A program made the translations under genes and the position numbers. A model generated the notes under the pieces. It was given only the letters and a program-made list of their open reading frames with translations. It was not told where the DNA came from and did not search any database. Of a stretch of 64,000 nt of DNA, positions 18,901 to 25,295 are shown one piece after another (within the stretch, counting starts at the first letter, position 1; every line of letters begins with the position of its first letter). The stretch comes from Cytophagaceae bacterium (GTDB lineage: Bacteria; Bacteroidota; Bacteroidia; Flavobacteriales; Flavobacteriaceae): the NCBI GenBank assembly GCA_002710685.1, contig PALD01000071.1, positions 329,042 to 393,041 on the forward strand, written 5' to 3'.

Positions 18901-21469
18901 TATACAACCGGGTGGTTATGCAAACAAGTGGGCGATAAATATGACTTCTTCCGGTAAGCTTGAATTTGCCAGCGAAGGAAAATCCTATGTAGTAAGCCCT
19001 CAAAATATGGCAGATGATCAATGGCATCATGTGGCAATCCTTATCAATAGGTTGGGGTCCATGACAACATATCTTGATGATAAACAGGTTTCCTCACATC
19101 CTGTTGCAGATATTGGTGGTTTTTCGGGTAATAAGGTCTGGCTAGGAGCCAGGGGAAGTACTGACCTCGCGGGTATCGTTACCGTTGATCGTGAATTTAC
19201 GGGTAAAATAGATGAGTTCCGCCTGTGGAATACCTTGAGGAACAGGGATCAGGTAAGCAGGGACAGATATAATGAAATGGATTTTGAAACTACTGGTCTT
19301 TTGCTTTACGCAAAAATGAATCAGCAAGATCCACCCACGGCCAATGGCCCTAGATATTATCATGCATTTAGCAATAATTCCGTGATACCCTCCAATGCTG
19401 TTTTAAGTAGCGGTGCCGTTAGTTATTCTGATGATGCACCGCCCATTAAACCGGCGCGGGACCTAATAAATTTCCAGGTAAACCATGTGATCAATCAAGA
19501 TGAGGTAATACTTGAGCCTGTGATAAATAATTGGGCAGAGGTAGAAGGGCAGATTCTTGATATTACCGTACACCGCATGTTTGACAGTGCAAACAATATG
19601 CAGCAATCGCCCATCACCTGGACGGCCTTTGTGCAAAAAAATGATGTAGATTGGTTTGTAGATGGCTATCCAGAAGACATCATTGAACTTATACAGCAAT
19701 CTGGTGAGTCGCAAACCTTCCAGGTTACGCTGGTCAATAGGGGAGGGCAAAATCAGCCCTACACTATACAAAACATCCCCAGCTGGCTCTCATTGAGTCG
19801 CAGCAGTGGGGTTTTGCCGCCCAGCAGCCAGGTCAACATCACTGCAACTGTGGATGCCTCCCTGGCCATAGGAGAGTATGAACAGGACCTGCACCTGCAA
19901 TCAGATTTTGGTTATGACCAGCGCTTGCTCCTGCAATTGCGCGTCTTGGGTGATGAGCCAGACTGGGCGGTCAATCCAGAAGATTTTGAATATAACATGA
20001 ACATCATAGGTAAAGTCCGGGTAGATGGGGAATTCTCAGAAGATGTCTATGATATGGTAGGCGCCTTTGTGGGCGATGAGGTACGCGGTTCAGCACATCT
20101 GGTATATGATGAAAACTATCAGCAATACTTTGCTTTTTTAACCGTGTATGCACATACCGCCACTGGTGAAGATGTGAGCTTTAAACTATGGGATGCCTCA
20201 CGTGGGGAGATAGTGTACGTATCGCTCAATGCATCTGCGTTAGAACCTTTTATGGCAGATAAGATCCTGGGGTCGCTCAATGCCCCCGCCATCTTTGAAA
20301 ACTCAGGCCTGGTGGAGCAAAAGGTGCATTTCAACAGGGGGTGGACGTGGCTCTCACTTAATGTGAACGATCCACTGTTCAATGACCTCAATACACTTAC
20401 GGCGGGCATGACATTGGCCACGTCTGACCGTTTTATGAGCAGCTCTCCATCCTATCTGGAGACCTATTATAATGACGCGGGCCAGCCGCAAAACAGCACA
20501 TGGTCAGGTACGATAAGTGCTAATGGCGGGCTCATGCCCACGCATATGTACAAGGCCTACATGGCCACGTCCCAGGACCTTGATCTCGTGGGGCCGGCAG
20601 TGGATATGCCATCATGGTCATTTTCCATAAAGCAAAACTGGAACTGGTTGCCCTATCCAGTAAGGAGCAACAATACCGTGGGTGAGGCCCTCTCATCATT
20701 TGCCGCCACTGAGGGAGATGTCATAAAATCACAGAATAAATTTGCGATTTATGATGCCCTTAACGGGTGGAGCGGTACGCTGCAATATCTTGAGGCCGGT
20801 AAGGGTTACATGCTCAAGTCTGCCACGCCACAAGAGTTTGTATATCCTTCCTTTTTAGGGCGCGAGATGCAACGTTTGCCTTACGGCGAAAATCAGCCTG
20901 ATGTATTCTCCCTCAACGCCATGGAGCATAACATGAACGTGGTGGCCCTGTTGCCCGAAGGGTATAGCATACTGTATGCCTATGACAAAGATGGTGTGCT
21001 TAAAGGAAGGGCCACAAACCAAGGTGTGGGTGAGCTGCAGTTGAGCTTCTTGACCATCTTTGGGGATAAGGTAGAAGACATGCAGTTCTATCTTTCAAGT
21101 CCAGGGGATGATCCCATACCGGTCGATATGCATTTTGATTTTGTGCCTAACAAGGTGTGGGGCACGGTCATTGACCCCGTGCTCATCAACCTCTCCAGCC
21201 TTGCGGTTGAAGAAATGGGTATCACGGGTACCTATGTCTATCCCAATCCCTTTGATGAGGGCTTTGACCTCTCGATGCATTCCGTGATGGAACGGGAAAT
21301 CGAAGTGAGCCTTTACTCTGTGGTGGGGCAGTTGATCAAGACCGATAAATTTTCGGCGAAAGCCGGAAAAAACACCTTTTCCCTATCACCCCAGGTCATG
21401 GCCGGTACCTACTTCTTGAAGATCAGGGCAGGCGACAGGGAGACAACCATGAAAATCGTGAAACGCTAA
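12914..21469 (+). CDS. Giant secreted LamG-domain protein with T9SS type A sorting domain
   Basis: 2851 residues with signal peptide MKRLLLFVGFFILLTPFLWA. In order: an FN3-like region (about 85-185); a first LamG/jelly-roll domain (about 210-420, ending MVDEIRIWKSVLDAETI); regulatory beta-sandwich segments; a Gly-rich stretch (about 1035-1060); a helical, possibly coiled-coil segment (about 1222-1296); LamG domains 2 and 3 (about 1750-1915 and 1950-2140); a BACON-like segment (about 2245-2345, IPSWLSLSRSSG); a 100-residue domain shared with the next gene (about 2350-2450); and a C-terminal T9SS type A sorting domain (YPNPFDEGF, AGTYFLKI; about 2773-2851). It should cross the outer membrane by T9SS and act as an adhesin or matrix/glycan-binding protein (inference). 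No catalytic motif was recognised. Confidence 0.88.
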   Translation: MKRLLLFVGFFILLTPFLWAQQEDGARVVIPAQAVQANGVTIQVGVPFLGENRNAVKRRLLPIDVRFPWDVLYLFETFAETSFDVSKGYYSDKIRIDWELRNNFDLVSNIKIYRRQYTVEGNDPYEFVASVSSTTTSYEDQYVEGGILYEYKILADGILDGEVRYANFITGIGFRNPTATVTGNIVFEGGNPVEDVIVRATSNGNTSNYGAALKIPADGFADIRGISKPITTTATLQAWVKPLTAYTSATDNPIYLFDIKGAGNHKVSVRYDPDNQKIVVEVAGNIFEIENYFPSGRLNTRGDDELVPVSVFNTAFTHISVVLQDGELPQLFVNGRPMTQEYVSSTHAALEGTVGYTMPFFGVRQTTTSPIDMQASANTEWDRVTVGGNMDAMVDEIRIWKSVLDAETIRKDYRRYISGNNADLISYTRANEGVGQYAYDLSRMGFTYNKNNARLWTTSTPVADRITWTSGLGNIPTAEQLGILGITDVNGNYEITSIPYSGTGESFKITPLFGQHQFEPGQQLVYLGQGSEVVNKIDFKDISSFVFKGKILYDSRNVFPSFVEANGGNFQGLSDGDEYVTGPGILDEGYNYFEKNGKKYSKGEYWLNDNGTPGNITDDYLERYARISPEGVNVYIDNQIVLDKNNVPVVTDANGNFEISVPIGNHYISVKKDKHDFIYAGRFPAEPGTFKEFFEDVVEQTVFVDTTKVVLVGKVVGGSVEAEKPIGFGADGLREESVNVNGTIQDVVVSSVNNIGQASIVLNYSPPGLTDGPYTRTRITTNEQSGEFRKKLLPLNYDIKEDTGITILSNSTLDLLDSNESVNLKEIPLTETPEFELPNGEMITGEPYHLYKPFVYRSTPVLRVTDQTSDELININDTDVISTEGFQYPVYSQFLTYKIDLMTFERYENLDSGTPVESLVPIIDGQLNITNNLALDDSEEIKRDDNDQSIIHYTFRAGLPSISPPFTRNIDIKYTINEVDYPAENYIKEGIILGGQSDGSQTFITAGPDIPEIILRDPPGSESSASIESGESITFNVNYDGAEGGGASEDIKVFGGVKTAGGGGLAGPVIEAQAVNTLNFGISAKATSKDGKSLTKTYTFNQTISTSDDIRFVGADGDLYIGYSKNYFYGKFDNVQSSENQINGAVDLVLENTAGEKAYISKQKAMFFVEEPSETFFVYSQKYILETVIPELELIISNIDNGIISENDPGVLTKDEYQQQIYLWRKTILENERKKYLALKDRSAIQEGIENQLDSYIEDITNVISDANVGVGYENALQNKIEQFEGLKTLLDEQFYKNVSFDDGVGEFSRSVETVVVNGDSYEYNVTVDESFALDLGFTFNKVGLVSTTSVFSNQDYNAALETEDTKTTTVNYTLKDGDRDNFLSVDVVNAFDGNGPIFSTVGGATSCPWEGEELSHFYNHSTYDPDNSVVEELPEDKREQLSFATQQVEVPRISVDVAEVFNVPETDAAEFTLLLENNSATELDIYFDIVVDNSTNPNSAIFNINQNGTEVFVPYGKTIEYKLTLQKSISDVYDYEDIDIYILSQCDPYNTYDYTTVSAHFVPSCSKVSVLAPLENWTYNRDIAFNTDGTTKPMNINLGNYSTVFNGFKKIDLEYKLASAPTWNRLQTYYTSQAFYDEADAAGEDEITLITDASVTYPFDIVALQLNDGEYEIRARSTCTNGTEYISQPIKGRIDLSSPRRFGTPQPIDGILGAGEDLLARFNENIFYNSAVSSIEITGQTNQLPINHEVSVYFEGQDNTMTIETPMVTDGDFALEFWMNNATTSAQAVIAKQQGGFEIKLDGPDIVFTYGDKTARGAISRDGLFHHYTFSLDNAGGELIVYEDDRVVGEGSGMVNSLNGSNNPIILGGNSFKGNINELRLWHKALSLEDAYAAMYDKLQGNESGLIGYWPMTEGHGSIANDLARFKNAIITASWDIKPKGNSYDFKNGQYQLLDNTSFVQLTPTMDASITFWVKTATPQQATLFSNGKGDGTDVIQPGGYANKWAINMTSSGKLEFASEGKSYVVSPQNMADDQWHHVAILINRLGSMTTYLDDKQVSSHPVADIGGFSGNKVWLGARGSTDLAGIVTVDREFTGKIDEFRLWNTLRNRDQVSRDRYNEMDFETTGLLLYAKMNQQDPPTANGPRYYHAFSNNSVIPSNAVLSSGAVSYSDDAPPIKPARDLINFQVNHVINQDEVILEPVINNWAEVEGQILDITVHRMFDSANNMQQSPITWTAFVQKNDVDWFVDGYPEDIIELIQQSGESQTFQVTLVNRGGQNQPYTIQNIPSWLSLSRSSGVLPPSSQVNITATVDASLAIGEYEQDLHLQSDFGYDQRLLLQLRVLGDEPDWAVNPEDFEYNMNIIGKVRVDGEFSEDVYDMVGAFVGDEVRGSAHLVYDENYQQYFAFLTVYAHTATGEDVSFKLWDASRGEIVYVSLNASALEPFMADKILGSLNAPAIFENSGLVEQKVHFNRGWTWLSLNVNDPLFNDLNTLTAGMTLATSDRFMSSSPSYLETYYNDAGQPQNSTWSGTISANGGLMPTHMYKAYMATSQDLDLVGPAVDMPSWSFSIKQNWNWLPYPVRSNNTVGEALSSFAATEGDVIKSQNKFAIYDALNGWSGTLQYLEAGKGYMLKSATPQEFVYPSFLGREMQRLPYGENQPDVFSLNAMEHNMNVVALLPEGYSILYAYDKDGVLKGRATNQGVGELQLSFLTIFGDKVEDMQFYLSSPGDDPIPVDMHFDFVPNKVWGTVIDPVLINLSSLAVEEMGITGTYVYPNPFDEGFDLSMHSVMEREIEVSLYSVVGQLIKTDKFSAKAGKNTFSLSPQVMAGTYFLKIRAGDRETTMKIVKR
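21354..21365. repeat. Dyad repeat copy CGGC-GAAA-GCCG inside giant protein gene
   Basis: Contains the exact 10-mer GGCGAAAGCC. Encodes part of FSAKAGKN in the T9SS sorting domain. Confidence 0.65.
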
Positions 21470-21471
21470 TT

Positions 21472-22416
21472 ATGAAGACTAAGAAAATGAAGACAATCAT
21501 TTATATAATGGGGATTATTGTTCTAGGAGCGTTTCCCGCATATTCTCAAGCTCCCGCATGGAGCGTGAACGAGAATGATTTTGAATATACCATGTCGCTG
21601 GTTTCTTTTCTATCAATAGATGGGGATGTGCTTGACAGCGAAAACGACATGGTGGCGGCCTTTGTCAACGGTGAATGCCGTGGTGTGACCCATCTTGTAC
21701 AGGCTCCCGTCAACGGAAGGTTTTATGGTTATCTCACCGTTTTTTCCAACACCAGTGGAGAGGTCATCGACTTTAAGGTCTATAAGGCTTCTACTGGTGA
21801 GGTACGCAATATAAAAGGGAACAGTGTTTTTGAAATCAATGCACATTATGGCAATCTTTTTCAGGCATTTAGCATTGCAGATCCTCAACTCAGTGCAGCA
21901 GCTGATTTTATGGATTTTTCGTTTGACGGCATTACCTCTGTTGACACACAGGTTGGTGATGGGGCCATTGAGGTGACCATCTATGATGACAATGATGTAA
22001 TGAACCTCACACCGGTTTTTGAAGTGAGTGATGGCGCTGATGTATTTCTGGGCACAACACTACAAGTATCGGGAGGGCAGGCCATGAGCTTTAACAGTCC
22101 CATTGTTTATTCCGTGCGCTCTGAAAACGAGGCGGTGCTCAAAGACTGGAAGGTTACTGTTAAACTGGTAGAAGATGTGGTTGCCAGCGGCACGGCAACA
22201 TTTTATAAAAAAGATGCCGTGTGCCATACCAATGGGGCAATCAAGGTCATGTTTAGCGTAGATAATGTCCCGGTGTCGCTGATGAGCAATGGCACAGTAT
22301 ACGCCACGGGAGTTATTGAGGATGGCGAGGTCGTTTTTGATGATTTACCTGAGGGAAGCTACAATGTAAAGGTAGGTAGCTATGATAAACCCATTGCAAT
22401 ATCCATGAACAATTAA
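21472..22416 (+). CDS. Secreted protein sharing a domain with the giant LamG protein
   Basis: 314 residues, starting 2 bp after the giant gene's stop. The signal peptide ends at about AFPAYSQA; an ATG three residues before MKTIIYIMG is an alternative start. Residues about 29-130 (WSVNENDFEYTM, ENDMVAAFVNGECRG, GYLTVFSNTSGE, FKVYKASTGE) align by eye with residues about 2350-2450 of the giant protein (WAVNPEDFEYNM, DMVGAFVGDEVRG, FLTVYAHTATGE, FKLWDASRGE). A second Ig-like part follows. No T9SS sorting domain was seen at the C-terminus, so export beyond the periplasm is uncertain. The spacing makes cotranscription with the giant gene nearly certain. Confidence 0.85.
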   Translation: MKTKKMKTIIYIMGIIVLGAFPAYSQAPAWSVNENDFEYTMSLVSFLSIDGDVLDSENDMVAAFVNGECRGVTHLVQAPVNGRFYGYLTVFSNTSGEVIDFKVYKASTGEVRNIKGNSVFEINAHYGNLFQAFSIADPQLSAAADFMDFSFDGITSVDTQVGDGAIEVTIYDDNDVMNLTPVFEVSDGADVFLGTTLQVSGGQAMSFNSPIVYSVRSENEAVLKDWKVTVKLVEDVVASGTATFYKKDAVCHTNGAIKVMFSVDNVPVSLMSNGTVYATGVIEDGEVVFDDLPEGSYNVKVGSYDKPIAISMNN

Positions 22417-22426
22417 AATGACTGAG

Positions 22427-22816
22427 ATGAAAACAAGATTTATACTATTGATGTGCCTTTGCATACTGGCTTGTGGCAAGGATGATGATGAAGCATCATT
22501 TGCAAACTTATCAGTGAACGATTTATTTATTATAGATGCAAATGGAGATAGAATGGGCAGTCTGGACTGTCTAGATCCAGCTAAGGAATATTCTTTAGCG
22601 ATATCTGTGGAGGCAGATAAGGCTGGCAATGCAAACGTATTTAATGTGGAGTTTTTTGTAAATGGTCAAGTACATGCAACATCTTTTACGAGGGCTGGTT
22701 TACAAAAGTTTTCTCTTCAGTTGCAAGAGGGTAAAAATACCATACGCATAGCCAGTACCTATTTTACCTTAACGGGAAATGCGATATTACAAGAAGATTT
22801 TGAGCTTGTCCCTTGA
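22427..22816 (+). CDS. Small lipoprotein, last gene of the giant-protein operon
   Basis: A lipoprotein of about 129 residues with signal MKTRFILLMCLCILAC and a lipobox Cys followed by GKDDDE. The acidic residues after the Cys resemble Bacteroidota surface-export lipoprotein signals. The rest is a single beta-rich domain (SVNDLFIIDANGDRM, VEFFVNGQVHATSF, KNTIRIAS) that I do not recognise. ATG 22427 is chosen because it gives the standard lipoprotein signal; ATG 22418 adds MTE. It starts about 10 bp after the previous stop and a strong terminator follows, so it ends the operon. It may anchor or cap the secreted proteins (inference). Confidence 0.75.
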   Translation: MKTRFILLMCLCILACGKDDDEASFANLSVNDLFIIDANGDRMGSLDCLDPAKEYSLAISVEADKAGNANVFNVEFFVNGQVHATSFTRAGLQKFSLQLQEGKNTIRIASTYFTLTGNAILQEDFELVP

Positions 22817-22839
22817 TAGAATATGATATGTTTTGGATA

Positions 22840-22871
22840 AAATGGTCGGTTTTTAACCGACCATTTTTTTG
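22840..22871 (+). terminator. Rho-independent terminator of the giant-protein operon
   Basis: A 12-bp perfect stem AAATGGTCGGTT / AACCGACCATTT with a TTT loop, then a long T-run. Confidence 0.92.
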
Positions 22872-22979
22872 TTTGATAACCTCGGGGATAAAAATAAGCG
22901 TATTTTTTACGTTTTATAACGAAAACGATGTATATTTAACCCACTTAAATCCATTTAGTCAGCATAAAATTTTTTGATT

Positions 22980-24191
22980 ATGAATAAATTACGATATGGC
23001 CTGATCACAACACTACTACTGTGCCTGGGCATTGTTTCTTGTAAAAACGAGAAAAAAGAAGATAAAAACATGACACAGGAATCTTCAAAGCCAGAATATT
23101 TATATGCCCAGAAGATAGACTCAACAGCTTTTGAAAAGACCATTGATTCTATTGAGACCAGGCTATATACCATAAAAAATGCAAACGGTCTGGAGATAAC
23201 CTTTACAAACTGGGGGCAACGTCTAGTAACGCTCTATACCCCGGACAAGGATGGTAACTTTGATGATATTGTGCTGGGTTTTCCCACACTGGATGGCTAT
23301 ATGAATGCCAGCGAAGTCTATATAGGGTCAATGGTGGGGAGGTATGGCAACCGCATTGCAAAGGGTAAATTCTCCATAGGTGACAATGACTATACCCTAG
23401 CCACTAACAATGGGGAGAACCACCTGCATGGTGGCGGGCCCAAGGCCTTCAACAAAGTACCGTGGAATGCTGAGCAGATCAATGAGCATGAACTCGTTTT
23501 TACCCGTCTCTCACCAGATGGCGAAGAAGGGTATCCCGGTAACCTTGAGGTACGTGTAGAGTATAACCTTACTGATGATAACGAGCTTGTGATCAATTAT
23601 TATGCAACGACAGACAAGACAACACCGGTCAACCTCACCCACCATAGTTTCTTTAACCTTACGGGAGAAGGAAGCGGGGCTTCGGTCAACGGAAACCTAC
23701 TGACCATAAATGCTGATAAGTTTACACCGGTTGATGCCGGGCTTATCCCCACGGGCGAGTTAAGACCTGTTGAGGGTACCCCATTTGACTTTAGGACCGC
23801 AAAGCCCATAGGTCAGGATGTAGATGCTGATAATGAACAGCTCAAGATGGGCAAAGGGTATGACCACAACTTTGTGCTCAATGATGAACCTAAAAATAAC
23901 GACGGACTCACTTTTGCAGCTAAGGTGGTTGATCCCATAAGCGGTAGGACGCTAGAGGTATATACTGATGAACCTGGCCTACAGTTTTATGGAGGTAATT
24001 TCCTTGATGGTTCTGATAGCGGGATTGCGGGCAAGCCATATAAATTTAGGACAGCATTTGCACTGGAGACCCAGCACTTCCCAGATTCACCTAATCAGCC
24101 AGATTTTCCGTCAACGCTCTTAAAACCAGGGGAGCAATACGCATCAACCTGTGTTTACAAATTTGGCGTTGAGAAAAACGCCCAACAGTAA
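22980..24191 (+). CDS. galM: Aldose 1-epimerase (galactose mutarotase), lipoprotein
   Basis: A 403-residue mutarotase that interconverts alpha and beta anomers of hexoses. The N-terminus MNKLRYGLITTLLLCLGIVSC is a lipoprotein signal, so the enzyme works in the periplasm or at the outer membrane. Family motifs are NRIAKGKFSI, NNGENHLHGG, the catalytic His region THHSFFNL (His221/222) and the C-terminal ETQHFPDSPNQPDFPST that carries the catalytic Glu. ATG 22980 is preferred over TTG 22974. It heads a three-gene carbohydrate cluster (18 bp to the GH5-like gene). Confidence 0.92.
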   Translation: MNKLRYGLITTLLLCLGIVSCKNEKKEDKNMTQESSKPEYLYAQKIDSTAFEKTIDSIETRLYTIKNANGLEITFTNWGQRLVTLYTPDKDGNFDDIVLGFPTLDGYMNASEVYIGSMVGRYGNRIAKGKFSIGDNDYTLATNNGENHLHGGGPKAFNKVPWNAEQINEHELVFTRLSPDGEEGYPGNLEVRVEYNLTDDNELVINYYATTDKTTPVNLTHHSFFNLTGEGSGASVNGNLLTINADKFTPVDAGLIPTGELRPVEGTPFDFRTAKPIGQDVDADNEQLKMGKGYDHNFVLNDEPKNNDGLTFAAKVVDPISGRTLEVYTDEPGLQFYGGNFLDGSDSGIAGKPYKFRTAFALETQHFPDSPNQPDFPSTLLKPGEQYASTCVYKFGVEKNAQQ

Positions 24192-24209
24192 ATCATAGAA
24201 AGCCAGACA

Positions 24210-25274
24210 ATGAAAAAACAGGTTTATATATTTATGGTTTTGGCGTTAAGCCTTACAGGTTTTAACGCATTCGCTCAAGGCGAAAGGTGGAGCATTGCAG
24301 AAGCTGAAGAATGGTACAATAAACATGAATGGCTCAATGGAGCTGACTTTGTGCCCAGTACCGCGATCAATCAGCTTGAGATGTGGCAAGAAGAAACCTG
24401 GGATCCAGAAACCATCAAGAGAGAACTGGGCTATGCCTCAAAAATAGGCATGAACGTGATGCGCGTTTACCTGCATAGCCTGGCCTACAAGGCAGACCCT
24501 GATGGTTTTAAGGACCGTATGAACCAGTACCTTGAAATTTCTGATGGATTGGGCATAAAGACCATGTTCGTGATTTTTGACGATGTATGGAACGCCACCC
24601 CAAAAATAGGAAAACAACCAGCCCCCAAGCCCGGGACCCACAATTCAGGATGGGTGCAAGACCCTGGCAATCCAGCCTCAAAAGAAGAAAAGAACTTCCC
24701 TGCCCTTGAAAAATATGTGACCGATATCATGACCACCTTCAAGAACGATAACCGGGTACTATTGTGGGACCTGTATAACGAACCAGGAAATTCCGGCAAG
24801 GGTAACGAGAGCATGCCCTTGCTCAAGGCAGTCTTTAAATGGGCCAGGGCAGTTGATCCATCCCAGCCCATCTCGGCCGGGATATGGAGCTGGCCACTAG
24901 AAGACCTGGGCGCGGTACAGGCACTTAACTCAGATATCATAACCTATCATCACTACGGCCCGCCCGAAGAGCACCGCGAGGTGATACAGCTTTTAAAGAC
25001 CCATGGCCGCCCCATGATATGTACAGAGTATATGGCGCGTACGCGAAATAGCCGTTTCTCCAATATCATGCCCGTGCTCAAAGATGAGAATGTGGGCGCG
25101 ATAAACTGGGGTCTTGTCAATGGAAAGAGCAATACAATCTACCAGTGGGATACCCCCATAGACAGTGGTGCAGAGCCAGATGAGTGGTTTCACGACATCT
25201 TTAGAAAAGATGGAACCCCATACCGCCAGGATGAAGTGGACATGATCATGAAGCTCAACGGAACAAAAAAATAG
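24210..25274 (+). CDS. GH5-like secreted glycoside hydrolase
   Basis: 354 residues with signal peptide MKKQVYIFMVLALSLTGFNAFA and a single TIM-barrel domain. The predicted acid/base is Glu191 in WDLYNEPGN and the nucleophile Glu273 in MICTEYMAR, the strand-4/strand-7 pattern of clan GH-A. The family looks GH5-like; endo-glucanase, mannanase or another beta-glycosidase activity cannot be told apart by eye. It is flanked by mutarotase and GH2 genes, so all three likely act on one beta-linked glycan in the periplasm. Confidence 0.85.
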   Translation: MKKQVYIFMVLALSLTGFNAFAQGERWSIAEAEEWYNKHEWLNGADFVPSTAINQLEMWQEETWDPETIKRELGYASKIGMNVMRVYLHSLAYKADPDGFKDRMNQYLEISDGLGIKTMFVIFDDVWNATPKIGKQPAPKPGTHNSGWVQDPGNPASKEEKNFPALEKYVTDIMTTFKNDNRVLLWDLYNEPGNSGKGNESMPLLKAVFKWARAVDPSQPISAGIWSWPLEDLGAVQALNSDIITYHHYGPPEEHREVIQLLKTHGRPMICTEYMARTRNSRFSNIMPVLKDENVGAINWGLVNGKSNTIYQWDTPIDSGAEPDEWFHDIFRKDGTPYRQDEVDMIMKLNGTKK

Positions 25275-25295
25275 TAAACAGCAACCTAATATATA

